The notes under the pieces: generated by a model
Told to the model about the DNA's origin: nothing
The model's input: only the letters and a program-made list of their open reading frames with translations
Database searches by the model: none
Part shown: piece after piece, positions 40,640 through 49,399 of the stretch
Layout: each line of letters begins with the position of its first letter
Position numbering within the stretch: position 1 is the first letter of the stretch
Position numbers and translations under genes: made by a program
Source: Parvibaculum sp049671045
GTDB taxonomy: Bacteria; Pseudomonadota; Alphaproteobacteria; Parvibaculales; Parvibaculaceae
NCBI RefSeq assembly: GCF_049671045.1
Contig: NZ_JBATUH010000127.1
Location: 18,352 to 82,351, forward strand
DNA length: 64,000 bases
Reading direction: 5' to 3'

Positions 40640-42091
40640 TTGGAGCCGTCGAAACTCTCATTGCTTCGCGCGGGCGCGCTTGCGGCGGGGCTCATTCTCG
40701 CCGGCGGCGCGGTCTCGCATTTCCTCAGCGCGAACCAGGCGGGAGTGGCGCAGCCGGCGGCGGTCCGCGCGATCGAGATGCCGGACCCGATGTCTCCGCC
40801 CGGAGGCGACTACACGACCGCTCTCGTGAACCGCATGGCCTTCGCACAGTCGGGGCCGAAGCTCACCACGGCGGAGCGGCGCGACTTCTTCTTCGGCAAC
40901 AGGCTCTTCAATACGAACTGGACTGCGGCGCCCGGCTCCGTCGAAGCCTTTGACGGGCTTGGTCCTACCTTCAACCGCGTGTCCTGCTCGGGCTGTCACA
41001 CGCGCGACGGACGCGGCCGCCCGCCGCTCAAAGCGGGCGAGACTTTCGATTCCATGCTGATCCGCCTGTCGCTGCCGGGCAGGGCCGAGGATGGCGGGCC
41101 GAAGCCGCACCCTCACTATGGCGATCAGTTCAACGACCGCGCCGTGCTCGGCGTTCCGGCCGAAGGCAAGGTCGAGATGCGGTGGGAGAGCGTGAAAGGC
41201 CGCTACGCCGACGGCACACCCTATGAGCTGCAAAGGCCGGTCTTTTCCTTCGCCGATCTCGCCTTCGGCCCGCTGGGCGATGACATCATGATCTCGCCGC
41301 GCGTCGCTCCCGCCGTGATCGGCCTCGGGCTTCTCGAATTCGTGCCCGAGAAGGACATAGTCGCGCTCGCCGATCCCGAAGACGCCGATGGCGACGGCGT
41401 TTCCGGCCGCCCGAACTGGGTCCCCGATCCCGAGACGGGCGAAAAGCGTCTCGGCCGCTTCGGATGGAAGGCGAACCAGCCGAGCCTTCGCGCGCAGGAC
41501 GCGGGCGCGGCCAATGGCGATATCGGGCTCACCACCTCCATTCACCCGGTGCAGAACTGCCCGCCGGCGCAGACCGCCTGCCGGGCGGCGCCCAATGGCG
41601 GGAGCCCGGAAATCTCCGACGAGTTCCTGGCGAAGCTCGTGCATTACAACCGCACGCTTGCGGTGCCCGCGCGCCGCGCGCCCGCCGACCCGGAGGTCGT
41701 CGCCGGGAGCCGCATCTTTGCCGAGATCGGCTGCGCGGCCTGCCATAGGCCGACGCTCAGAACGGGACCGGCGGCGACGCCCATCAGCCTCGCCAACCAG
41801 ACCTTCCACCCCTATACCGACCTTCTTCTCCACGATATGGGGCCGGAGCTTGCCGACGGGCGGCCGGACTTCGAGGCGAGCGGGAGCGAGTGGCGCACGC
41901 CGCCGCTCTGGGGCATCGGGCTCGTCCCTGCGGTAAATGGCCACGACCGGCTTCTGCATGACGGCCGGGCGAGGGGGGTGGCGGAGGCCATTCTCTGGCA
42001 TGGCGGCGAGGCGGAGGCCGCCCGGGAGCGCTTCAAAGCCTTGAACAGCGCCGATCGCGAGCGCCTCGTCGCCTTCGTCAACTCGCTTTGA
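40640..42091 (+). CDS. DUF1111 di-heme c-type cytochrome (thiol oxidoreductase-like)
   Basis: About 483 residues from a TTG at 40640, chosen because it avoids deep overlap with the imelysin gene and begins the signal/anchor segment LSLLRAGALAAGLILAGGAV; a TTG at 40619 is an alternative. Two haem c sites are present: CSGCH (about 116-120) and CAACH (about 361), plus the MauG/CcP-like SPRVAPAVIGLGLLEFVPE stretch. A calcium-like loop DPEDADGDGVSGR is also seen. It should reside in the periplasm and transfer electrons, probably in the iron acquisition system with imelysin. Confidence 0.85.
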   Translation: MEPSKLSLLRAGALAAGLILAGGAVSHFLSANQAGVAQPAAVRAIEMPDPMSPPGGDYTTALVNRMAFAQSGPKLTTAERRDFFFGNRLFNTNWTAAPGSVEAFDGLGPTFNRVSCSGCHTRDGRGRPPLKAGETFDSMLIRLSLPGRAEDGGPKPHPHYGDQFNDRAVLGVPAEGKVEMRWESVKGRYADGTPYELQRPVFSFADLAFGPLGDDIMISPRVAPAVIGLGLLEFVPEKDIVALADPEDADGDGVSGRPNWVPDPETGEKRLGRFGWKANQPSLRAQDAGAANGDIGLTTSIHPVQNCPPAQTACRAAPNGGSPEISDEFLAKLVHYNRTLAVPARRAPADPEVVAGSRIFAEIGCAACHRPTLRTGPAATPISLANQTFHPYTDLLLHDMGPELADGRPDFEASGSEWRTPPLWGIGLVPAVNGHDRLLHDGRARGVAEAILWHGGEAEAARERFKALNSADRERLVAFVNSL

Positions 42092-42152
42092 AATCGGCCG
42101 CACCCGTCCATACGTGCACAGCGAGCCGTGCGTTTCGCATCATTGCGCGGTC

Positions 42153-42180
42153 TTGCAACGAAGGGGTTTGCGGCTAATAT
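42153..42180 (+). promoter_or_regulatory. Putative sigma-70-like promoter for the pimC/pimD-like pair
   Basis: TTGCAA (42153-42158) and TAATAT (42175-42180) are 16 bases apart, about 108 bases upstream of the ATG at 42288. It is the best -10-like box in the 196-base gap after the di-heme cytochrome gene. Prediction by eye. Confidence 0.4.
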
Positions 42181-42287
42181 CACGCCCAAAAATGGCGGTC
42201 CGCGCGTTGCTGCAGCGGTCCTTCCGCACGTAAATTCGGTAGCCGCGTTTCACCGCGTTCGAGCCTGCCGATCAGGAGGAACATTCG

Positions 42288-43478
42288 ATGGATATGAGCT
42301 TCTCGCCGGAGGATCTCGCGTTTCGGGACGAAGTCCGCACCTTCATTGCGGAAAATTATCCGAAAGACCTGAAGTCACGGCGCACGCGCGGCGAGATGAC
42401 GAAGGAAGAAATCCTTACCTGGCACCGCATCCTCTACAAGAAGGGCTGGGTCGCGCCGCATTGGCCGGTCGAGTATGGCGGCGCGGGCTGGTCGATCACC
42501 CAGCGCTATATCTGGAACGAGGAGAATGCGCGCGCCGAGACGCAGCCGCTGCTTCCCTTCGGCCTCGCCATGGTCGGCCCGGTGATCTTCAATTACGGCA
42601 ACGAGGCGCAGAAGAAGCGCTTCCTGCCGGGCATCCTCTCGGGAGACGACTGGTGGTGCCAGGGCTATTCGGAGCCGGGCGCCGGTTCCGATCTCGCCGG
42701 CCTCAAGACCCGCGCCGTGCGCGAGGGCGATCACTACATCGTCAACGGCCACAAGATCTGGACGACGCTTGCCCAGTTCGCGGACTGGATGTTCTGCCTC
42801 GTCCGCACCGACCCGAATGCGAAGGCGCAGGAGGGCATCTCCTTCCTTCTCATCGACATGAAGACGCCCGGCATCACCGTGCGGCCGATCATCACCATGG
42901 ACGGCGCGCATGAGGTGAACGAGGTCTTCCTCGAAGACGTGAAGGTGCCGGCCGAGAACCTCATCGGCGAGGAGAACAAGGGCTGGACCTACGCGAAGTT
43001 CCTGCTTGGCAACGAGCGCTCGGGCATTGCGGGCGTCTCGCGCTCCAAGAAGGCGATCGAGCGGCTGAAGTCGATCGCCGCCGCCGAGCTTGTCGATGGC
43101 GCGCCGCTCATCAAGACCGATGAATTCTCGCGCAAGGTCGCGGAACTCGAGATCGACCTCGCCGCGCTGGAAGTGACCGAGCTTCGCACGCTCGCCGCCG
43201 AGAGCCGGGGACGCGGTCCGGGGCCCGAAGCCTCGATCCTCAAGATCAAGGGCACCGAGATCCAGCAGCGCATCACCGAGCTCACGCTCGAGGCGGTCGG
43301 CAACTACGCTTTCGTTCAGACGCCGACGGGTGAGCTGTCAGGCAACGAGTTCGTCGCCGGTCCGGACTATTCGCATGGTTCCGCCCAGAACTACTTCAAC
43401 ATGCGCAAGACCTCGATCTATGGCGGCTCGAACGAGATCCAGCACAATATCATTGCAAAAATGGTGCTTGGCCTTTGA
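42288..43478 (+). CDS. Acyl-CoA dehydrogenase, pimeloyl-CoA dehydrogenase large subunit (PimC)-like
   Basis: A 396-residue FAD acyl-CoA dehydrogenase starting at an ATG behind AGGAGGAA. Flavin/substrate segments GYSEPGAGSDLAGLKT and IWTTLAQFADWMF are present, the candidate base is the glutamate in LLGNERSGIAG, and the C-terminal GGSNEIQHNIIAKMVLGL is intact. It is followed by a catalytic-residue-poor partner gene at 43529, as in PimC/PimD and FadE26/27-type heterotetramers. Substrates of PimC relatives are dicarboxylic or bulky acyl-CoAs, but annotation at that level is inference. Confidence 0.88.
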   Translation: MDMSFSPEDLAFRDEVRTFIAENYPKDLKSRRTRGEMTKEEILTWHRILYKKGWVAPHWPVEYGGAGWSITQRYIWNEENARAETQPLLPFGLAMVGPVIFNYGNEAQKKRFLPGILSGDDWWCQGYSEPGAGSDLAGLKTRAVREGDHYIVNGHKIWTTLAQFADWMFCLVRTDPNAKAQEGISFLLIDMKTPGITVRPIITMDGAHEVNEVFLEDVKVPAENLIGEENKGWTYAKFLLGNERSGIAGVSRSKKAIERLKSIAAAELVDGAPLIKTDEFSRKVAELEIDLAALEVTELRTLAAESRGRGPGPEASILKIKGTEIQQRITELTLEAVGNYAFVQTPTGELSGNEFVAGPDYSHGSAQNYFNMRKTSIYGGSNEIQHNIIAKMVLGL

Positions 43479-43528
43479 CCGGCCGAACGCGCCTCATAGA
43501 AACCAGCACATAACGGGAAGGGCTAGAC

Positions 43529-44659
43529 ATGGATTTTTCGTTCACCGAAGAGCAGACCCTGCTTCGCAACACGGTGCAGAGCTTGCTCGCCGACAAATAT
43601 GACTTCGACACGCGCCGCAAGATCGTGAAGTCCGCGGAGGGCTGGAGCCCGGAGATGTGGAAGCAGTTCGCCGAACTCGGCCTGCTCGCCGCGCCGTTCT
43701 CCGAAGAGCTGGGCGGCCTTGGAGGCGGCTCCATCGAGACGATGATCCTGATGGAAGAGTTCGGCCGTCACCTCGTCGTCGAGCCCTTCGTCGAGACGGT
43801 GGTGCTGGCGGGCGGCTTCCTTCGTGAAGGCGGCAGCAAGGAACAGCAGGAAGCGCATATTCCGGGCATCATCGGCGGCGAGACGGTCTGGGCCTTCGCC
43901 TATGCCGAGCCGCAGGGCCGCTACAATCTCGCCGATCTCGCCACCACGGCGAAGAAGGACGGCGCGGGCTATGTCATCAATGGCTACAAGGCCGTCGTCC
44001 TCGGCGCGCCCTGGGCGCAGAAGCTGATCATCACCGCGCGGACCTCGGGCGGCCAGCGCGACCGCGACGGCGTTTCGATCTTCATCGTCGACAAGAACGC
44101 CCCCGGCGTTTCGACGCGCGATTATCCGACGGTCGATGGCCGCCGCGCCTCCGAGATCACCTTCGAGAATGTGAAAGTCGGCGCCGACGCGCTGATCGGC
44201 GCGGAAGGCAAGGGCCTGCCGCTGGTCGAGAAGATCACCGACGAAGCCATCGCGGCGCTCTCCGCCGAAGCGGTCGGCTGCATGGGCGAGCTCAACAAGG
44301 CGACCGTCGAATACTGCAAGACGCGCAAGCAGTTTGGCGTGCCGATCGGCAAGTTCCAGGTGCTCCAGCACCGCATGGTCGACATGTTCATGGCTTATGA
44401 GCAGTCCGTCTCCATGACCTACATGGTCAATCTGAAGCTGACGGAAGGCGAGGCCGAGCGCGTGAAGGCAGCCGCCGGCGCCAAGGTGCAGATCGGCAAG
44501 GCGGGCCGTTTCGTCGGCCAGCAGTCCGTACAGCTTCATGGCGGCATGGGCATGACCGACGAGCTCAATGTCGGCCACTATTTCAAGCGCCTGACGATGA
44601 TCGACACCCAGTTCGGCAATGTCGACCACCAGCTGAAGCGCTACGCGCAGGCTGCCTGA
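43529..44659 (+). CDS. Acyl-CoA dehydrogenase, PimD-like partner subunit
   Basis: A 376-residue protein with the acyl-CoA dehydrogenase fold (DFSFTEEQTLLRNTVQSL, PFSEELGGLGGGSIE, YCKTRKQFGVPIGKFQVLQHRM, QLHGGMGMTDELNVGHYFKRL). The mid-helix ER motif is absent (TDEAIAALSAEAVG), and the C-terminal GGTSE is replaced by DTQFGNVDHQL. It therefore probably functions only with the product of the gene 50 bases upstream. A strong terminator follows. Confidence 0.87.
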   Translation: MDFSFTEEQTLLRNTVQSLLADKYDFDTRRKIVKSAEGWSPEMWKQFAELGLLAAPFSEELGGLGGGSIETMILMEEFGRHLVVEPFVETVVLAGGFLREGGSKEQQEAHIPGIIGGETVWAFAYAEPQGRYNLADLATTAKKDGAGYVINGYKAVVLGAPWAQKLIITARTSGGQRDRDGVSIFIVDKNAPGVSTRDYPTVDGRRASEITFENVKVGADALIGAEGKGLPLVEKITDEAIAALSAEAVGCMGELNKATVEYCKTRKQFGVPIGKFQVLQHRMVDMFMAYEQSVSMTYMVNLKLTEGEAERVKAAAGAKVQIGKAGRFVGQQSVQLHGGMGMTDELNVGHYFKRLTMIDTQFGNVDHQLKRYAQAA

Positions 44660-44686
44660 GCGGCGAGCCGCACCGGACAGGAAAAG

Positions 44687-44715
44687 AGGCCGTGGATTAT
44701 CTCCACGGCCTTTTT
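44687..44715. terminator. Bidirectional intrinsic terminator
   Basis: A 10-bp perfect stem AGGCCGTGGA / TCCACGGCCT with a TTATC loop, followed by TTTTT on the + strand and preceded by AAAAG, giving a T-run on the other strand. It sits between the pimD-like gene and the convergent histidine kinase gene and can end both transcripts. Confidence 0.9.
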
Positions 44716-44751
44716 GTTTGCGTCGTCGCGATTGGGGCCATGCCGGCGCGA

Positions 44752-46320
44752 TCAGGCCGATTTGCGGCCCGATGTCAGGTCGAGCTGGCGCGAGCAGAGG
44801 CGCGAGGCAGGGAAGACCGCTTCGGCATGAGTGCCTTCACCGAGCTTGCTCTTCAGCTCGAAGCGTCCGCCATGCACCGAGATGAGGCCCCGCACGATTG
44901 AAAGGCCGAGGCCCGAGCCCTTGCCCGGCTGTGCGATGCCGGCCGCGCCCTGCGTGAAGGCATCCATCACGCGCTCGATCTCGCTCTCGGCAATGCCCAC
45001 GCCCTGGTCGCGGACGCCGAAGCGCAGATCTCCATTGGGCTCGAGCCGGGCGAAGATCGTGACCGTCGTATTCGCCGGGGAGAATTTGATCGCATTGGTG
45101 AGCAGGTTGATCCATGTCTGCCGTATGGCGCGGGCATCGGCCCGGAGCATCGGCAGGTCGTGCTCGAATTCCTCGCGGATCGCGACGCGCTGCGCCTGAG
45201 CGCGAATTTCGAGCAGGCGGCGGGATTCCTCCGCGATCTGCACGATGTCGAGGTCTTCTTCGTAAATCTGGAACCGCCCCGCCTCGATGCGCGACAGATC
45301 GAGAATGTCGTTGATGAGGCCGAGCAGATGCTGTCCCGACACGTTGATGTCGTTGGAATATTCCTTGTAGACCGGCTTCGAGTGCTGCCCGAAGATTTCG
45401 GAAGCCATCACTTCCGAAAAACCGATGATCGCGTTGAGCGGCGTTCGCAGCTCGTGGCTCATATTGGCGAGGAAATTCGACTTGGCCCTGTTGGCCTCCT
45501 CGGCGCGGGCGCGGGCCGCATCCGATTCACGCTTCGCGCGAAAGAGCTGCTCAATGAGCGCGTTCTTGTCCGATTGCAGATTGAGCGCGCGCGCCATCGC
45601 GCCGTTGACCTGATGCGCGAGGCGGATAAGCACCACCGAGAACGCGGCGAGCGCGACCATGACGGCGATATAAAGCAGATCATCATAGGCCATGAGACGC
45701 AGTTCCAGCGCGATCATCAGGGGAAGGATCGCGCGATGGAACGCGGGCGCATAGGAGATCGTGACGAGGGTCATGGGGGCGATGGCGATCGCCATCGACG
45801 TGATGAGAAAATGTTGGTGGATGGGGCTGTCTGGCGCCCAGAAGAAGTAGAGCGAACTCGCGCAGATGAGCGACAGGAGCAAAGTCAGAAAGCGGAACAG
45901 CTTCGCCCATTTCTCGACATCGCCGAGCGGCACATCCATGGCGAGGAAGCGGCGCACGAGATACTGGTTGATCACGTGGAGCGTCAGTATGGCCGCGAGC
46001 CAGCCTGCAAGCGTGGGCCAGGCGACGACGCCCCCAAAGCAGGAGACGAAGGCGATGACGAGCAGCGGAAAGCCGACCGGGATGATGGTCTGCGGCTGAA
46101 GGAAGGATCGCAACTGGGCGAGATGAGCCTCGCTCGACAGCGCGGTGTGATGGCCGGAGAGCGCAGTCGTCGCATATGCGATCAGCTTCTGGCGCAGGCC
46201 GTCAGCAGCCGAACTCGCGGGAGCGTCTTTTCTGCTCGCGCCGCGGCTGGATTTCCGCAACGCGCTTGCCCATTCCATGCGTATCTGCCCTGTCGATGCG
46301 GAAGGAAGAAGCGCCTCCAT
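44752..46320 (-). CDS. Membrane sensor histidine kinase (orphan)
   Basis: A 522-residue sensor kinase. About six membrane segments span 78-235 with no obvious periplasmic sensor domain; a coiled-coil linker (about 245-280) leads to the HisKA dimerisation helix with phospho-acceptor H289 (NMSHELRTPLNAIIGFSE). The HATPase domain follows with N box (NLLTNAIKFSP), G1 (DQGVGI) and G2 (GKGSGLGLSIVRGL). It resembles PleC/DivJ/PdhS-type alphaproteobacterial kinases. No response regulator is adjacent, so the cognate partner, perhaps DivK- or PleD-like, lies elsewhere. Confidence 0.9.
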   Translation of the reverse strand: MEALLPSASTGQIRMEWASALRKSSRGASRKDAPASSAADGLRQKLIAYATTALSGHHTALSSEAHLAQLRSFLQPQTIIPVGFPLLVIAFVSCFGGVVAWPTLAGWLAAILTLHVINQYLVRRFLAMDVPLGDVEKWAKLFRFLTLLLSLICASSLYFFWAPDSPIHQHFLITSMAIAIAPMTLVTISYAPAFHRAILPLMIALELRLMAYDDLLYIAVMVALAAFSVVLIRLAHQVNGAMARALNLQSDKNALIEQLFRAKRESDAARARAEEANRAKSNFLANMSHELRTPLNAIIGFSEVMASEIFGQHSKPVYKEYSNDINVSGQHLLGLINDILDLSRIEAGRFQIYEEDLDIVQIAEESRRLLEIRAQAQRVAIREEFEHDLPMLRADARAIRQTWINLLTNAIKFSPANTTVTIFARLEPNGDLRFGVRDQGVGIAESEIERVMDAFTQGAAGIAQPGKGSGLGLSIVRGLISVHGGRFELKSKLGEGTHAEAVFPASRLCSRQLDLTSGRKSA

Positions 46321-46430
46321 CCGCCAGCCGTCGAATCTCCGGCTTTCCGTTGGGGCGCAGGGTCGGCTAAAATTCTTAACAAGGCTTTCCGACTCTTGGT
46401 TAAAGCCAATAAATCCGGGAGGGAGTTTCA

Positions 46431-46499
46431 GTGAAATTCGTCGCCATCCATAAGTGGCGCGTGCCCGTCGGGACGCGCCCGCAACAAGGAGTCCTTTAA
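46431..46499 (+). CDS. Putative 22-residue leader peptide upstream of the crotonase gene
   Basis: A short frame starts at GTG 46431 with a near-ideal ribosome site (GGGAGGGAG, six bases upstream) and ends in TAA at 46497-46499, immediately touching the ATG of the next gene (TAAATG). The peptide begins VKFVAIHKW and ends RPQQGVL; it is basic and valine-rich. The ribosome site of the crotonase (AAGGAG) lies inside this frame, so its translation should affect the downstream start by coupling. No run of a single amino-acid codon is seen, so classical attenuation is not implied. Confidence 0.5.
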   Translation: MKFVAIHKWRVPVGTRPQQGVL

Positions 46500-47300
46500 A
46501 TGAGCGATGCGTTGATCTTTGAGAAAAAGGGTCATGTCGTGACCCTGACGATCAACCGACCGGAAATCCGCAATCCGCTGGGTGCTGCCGATGATCCGGA
46601 GAACTTCTCGGCCGCCGCGGCACGCATCAATGCCGACCGCGATGTTCGCTGCGTCATCCTTACCGGAGCCGGCAAGGCATTTTCGGCGGGTGGCAACGTC
46701 AAGGCGATGCGCGAAGGGGGAGAGGGGTTCGGTGGCCCCGGCACGCATATTCGCGAGCGCTACCGCAACGGCATCCACCGCATCGTCCGCTCCGTCTGGG
46801 GCATCGAGGTGCCGGTGATCGCCGCCGTCAACGGGCCGGCCATCGGCCTCGGCAATGACGTCGCCTGCCTTTGCGATACGCGCATCGCCTCGAGCAGCGC
46901 GATCTTCGGCGCGACCTTCCTCAAGATCGGCCTCGTGCCCGGCGATGGCGGCGCATGGCTCCTGCCGCGCATCATCGGCATGGCCCGCGCCTCGGAGCTT
47001 CTCTACACGGGCGATACGATCGACGCGAACACCGCCCGCGAATGGGGCCTCGTGTCCGAGGTCGTGGCGGCCGACGAGCTGATGCCGCGCGCCCAGGCCC
47101 TTGCCGAAAAGATCTGCGGTCAGGCGCCTGACGTGCTCCGCATGACCAAGCAGCTCCTCAGGCAGGGCATGATGACGAGCTTCGACAACATCATGGAGCT
47201 TTCGGCCTCCATGCAGGCGCTCGCTCACCATAGTGCCGATCACAGGGAGGCGCTGGACGCCTTCTTCGAGAAGCGCGCGCCCAATTACAAGGGCGAGTGA
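46500..47300 (+). CDS. Crotonase superfamily protein (enoyl-CoA hydratase/isomerase-like)
   Basis: A 266-residue crotonase with a good CoA-binding loop (KAFSAGGNVKAM) and oxyanion segment (GPAIGLGNDVACLCD). Relative to true hydratases the catalytic glutamates are changed: the first is D120 and the second is F140 in FGATFLKIGLVPGDGG. Such proteins usually catalyse something other than simple hydration, for example isomerisation. ATG follows AAGGAG within the leader frame. Downstream genes are a small monooxygenase-like protein and an acyl-CoA dehydrogenase. Confidence 0.88.
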   Translation: MSDALIFEKKGHVVTLTINRPEIRNPLGAADDPENFSAAAARINADRDVRCVILTGAGKAFSAGGNVKAMREGGEGFGGPGTHIRERYRNGIHRIVRSVWGIEVPVIAAVNGPAIGLGNDVACLCDTRIASSSAIFGATFLKIGLVPGDGGAWLLPRIIGMARASELLYTGDTIDANTAREWGLVSEVVAADELMPRAQALAEKICGQAPDVLRMTKQLLRQGMMTSFDNIMELSASMQALAHHSADHREALDAFFEKRAPNYKGE

Positions 47301-47402
47301 GCTGTTCATCCCTGAACGGGGAGGGGGGATCAGGGCCGTTGATGAGACGGCCCGATCCTCCTAAAGTCCGGGTCAACCAGACAATATGACAGGGAGCCTG
47401 AG

Positions 47403-47696
47403 ATGAGCACCATCGGCGTCGTCGCCACGATCAATGTGCAGCCCGGCAAGGAAGCCGAGTTCGAGCGGATCTTCTCCGATCTGCGTGCCAAGGTGCGGGC
47501 CAATGAGGCCGGCAACCTTCAGTATGATTTCTTCAAGGTGAAGGACCAGCCGACCTATGTCGTCTTCGAGCAGTATGCCTCGCAGGATGCGCTGGCGGCG
47601 CATGGCGCGTCGGAGCATTTCAAGGCTGCGGGCCCCGCGCTTGGCGGCGTGCTCGCCGGGCGTCCCACTATCCAGTATCTCTCCAAGGTCGAGTGA
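47403..47696 (+). CDS. Antibiotic biosynthesis monooxygenase (ABM) domain protein
   Basis: A 97-residue ferredoxin-like ABM domain protein of the YgiN type: GVVATINVQPGKEAEFERIF, NLQYDFFKVKDQPTYVVFEQYASQDALAAH, and a C-terminal strand. Dimeric YgiN-like proteins oxidise quinols or related aromatics without cofactor, but many have no known substrate. It is 6 bases ahead of an acyl-CoA dehydrogenase gene and should be co-transcribed with it. Confidence 0.88.
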   Translation: MSTIGVVATINVQPGKEAEFERIFSDLRAKVRANEAGNLQYDFFKVKDQPTYVVFEQYASQDALAAHGASEHFKAAGPALGGVLAGRPTIQYLSKVE

Positions 47697-47702
47697 GAAA
47701 CC

Positions 47703-48911
47703 ATGGATCTGAGCTTCAGCAAGGAAGATGAAGCCTTCCGCCTCGAAGTGCGGAAATTCATCGAGGAAAACTACACCGCCGACATTCGCGCCAAGCAGGC
47801 CCGTTCGAAGCATGGCTATATCGACAAGGAAAGCCATGTGAAGTGGCAGAAGGCGCTGGCGAAGAAGGGCTGGCTCGCGCCGAACTGGCCGCAGGAATAT
47901 GGCGGGCCGGGCTTCACCCGTTCGCAGAAATATATCTTCGACGTGGAGATGGGGCGCGCCGGCGTTCCGCACACGGTCCCCTTCGGTCCGACCATGGTGG
48001 CGCCCGTCATCATGAAGTTCGGCACGCCGGAGCAGAAGAAGCGCTTCCTGCCGGATATTCTCGAAACCAACGTGCTCTGGTGCCAGGGCTATTCGGAGCC
48101 GGGTTCGGGCTCGGACCTCGCCTCGCTCCAGACCAAGGCCGAGAACAAGGGCGACCACTACCTCGTCAACGGTTCGAAGATCTGGACCTCGGTGGCGCAG
48201 TGGGCGGACTGGATCTTCTGCCTCGTGCGGACCTCGAAGGAGGGCCGGCCGCAGGAAGGCATTTCGTTCCTGCTCATCGACATGAAGACGCCGGGCATCA
48301 AGGTCGAGCCGCTGGTGCTGCTCGACGGCACGCCCGCGCCGCATCAGGAAGTGAACCAGGTCTTCTTCACCGATGTGAAGGTTCCCATCGAGAACCGCAT
48401 TGGCGAGGAGAACAAGGGCTGGACCTACGCCAAGTATCTGCTCGAGTTCGAGCGCGGCAATCCCTATTCGGCGGGCCTCTACCGCGCGCTGAACAAGGTG
48501 AAGAAGATGGCGAAGGAAACGCAGATCGACGGTCATTCGCTGGCCGAAGATCCGGCGTTCCAAGCGCAGATCGCCGATCTCGAGGCGCAGATCACGGCGA
48601 TGGAATTCACCGAGCTTCGCATCTTCTCGGCGCTGTCGACGGGCGGCAATGTCGGCCCTGAAAGCTCGCTCCTGAAGTGCCGCGGCACCGAGTTGCAGCA
48701 GGCCGTCTCGCAGCTCGCCGTCGAGGTGCTCGGCAACTATACGCTGCCCTTCGTTGAGGACGGTCTTGCCGAGACGAACCAGCCGGATGTCGGCCCCACC
48801 AACGCCTTCACGGTTGCGCCTTACTACTTCTCGCTCCGCAAGGCTTCGATCTATGCGGGCTCGAACGAGGTTCAGCGCAATATCATGGCGAAGGCCGTGC
48901 TCGGGCTTTGA
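47703..48911 (+). CDS. Acyl-CoA dehydrogenase, PimC-like large subunit without adjacent partner
   Basis: A 402-residue FAD acyl-CoA dehydrogenase closely resembling the 42288 gene product: GYSEPGSGSDLASLQT, KIWTSVAQWADWIF, candidate base in YLLEFERGNPYS, and C-terminal GSNEVQRNIMAKAVLGL. It lacks the small degenerate partner seen next to the other large subunits in this window, so it may be a homomer or pair with a subunit encoded elsewhere. Overlaps the next gene by 4 bases (TTGA). Confidence 0.88.
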   Translation: MDLSFSKEDEAFRLEVRKFIEENYTADIRAKQARSKHGYIDKESHVKWQKALAKKGWLAPNWPQEYGGPGFTRSQKYIFDVEMGRAGVPHTVPFGPTMVAPVIMKFGTPEQKKRFLPDILETNVLWCQGYSEPGSGSDLASLQTKAENKGDHYLVNGSKIWTSVAQWADWIFCLVRTSKEGRPQEGISFLLIDMKTPGIKVEPLVLLDGTPAPHQEVNQVFFTDVKVPIENRIGEENKGWTYAKYLLEFERGNPYSAGLYRALNKVKKMAKETQIDGHSLAEDPAFQAQIADLEAQITAMEFTELRIFSALSTGGNVGPESSLLKCRGTELQQAVSQLAVEVLGNYTLPFVEDGLAETNQPDVGPTNAFTVAPYYFSLRKASIYAGSNEVQRNIMAKAVLGL

Positions 48912-49399
48912 GCGCCGCAGCCGACAAAGTGACGATCAGAATGGCGAGCGCCGGAGACATTCCGGCGCTCGCTCGCGTTTGGCACGACGCATGGCATTCG
49001 AGCCATGCGACGCTTGATCCCGATGTCGCCGCGCGCCGCCCCTTGCGCTTCTTCGAGGAGCGCATCGGAACGGCCATCGGCCATTGCGCCGCGGCCTGCG
49101 TCGAGGGCGAGGTCGTCGGCTTCTCGAGCTGGGAGGGGGGCGGCATCGCACAGGTCTTCGTGCTGCCCGCATGGCACGGGCGGGGCGTCGCGGCGCTTGT
49201 GCTCGACGCGGCCGAGAAGGCGCTTGCCGCGGAAGGACATTCCCGCATCTGGCTTCAGTGCCGCAAGGGCAACGATCGCGCCCGCGCCTTCTACGAAAAG
49301 CATGGCTGGGCAGTCATGCGCGAGGACGATCACAGCCTCGGCCATATGGAGGGGCGAAAGCCCGTCATCGTCTGGCGGCTCGAAAAGCGGCTCCAATGA
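48908..49399 (+). CDS. GNAT family N-acetyltransferase
   Basis: A 163-residue GNAT enzyme if begun at TTG 48908; a GTG at 48929 (giving a start at VTIRMASAGDIPAL) is equally plausible and better matches GNAT N-termini. The acetyl-CoA motif A is visible as QVFVLPAWHGRGVAALVLDAAEKAL (R/QxxGxG/A type), and motif B as NDRARAFYEKHGW. The substrate cannot be told. The start overlaps the dehydrogenase stop, and an intrinsic terminator is beyond its end. Confidence 0.8.
   Translation: MSAAADKVTIRMASAGDIPALARVWHDAWHSSHATLDPDVAARRPLRFFEERIGTAIGHCAAACVEGEVVGFSSWEGGGIAQVFVLPAWHGRGVAALVLDAAEKALAAEGHSRIWLQCRKGNDRARAFYEKHGWAVMREDDHSLGHMEGRKPVIVWRLEKRLQ

Noticed and set aside
42189..42230. Mini-frame ATG to TAA (13 codons) ahead of the pimC-like gene.
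   Set aside because: No ribosome site precedes it and it is not coupled to the next start, unlike the frame at 46431.
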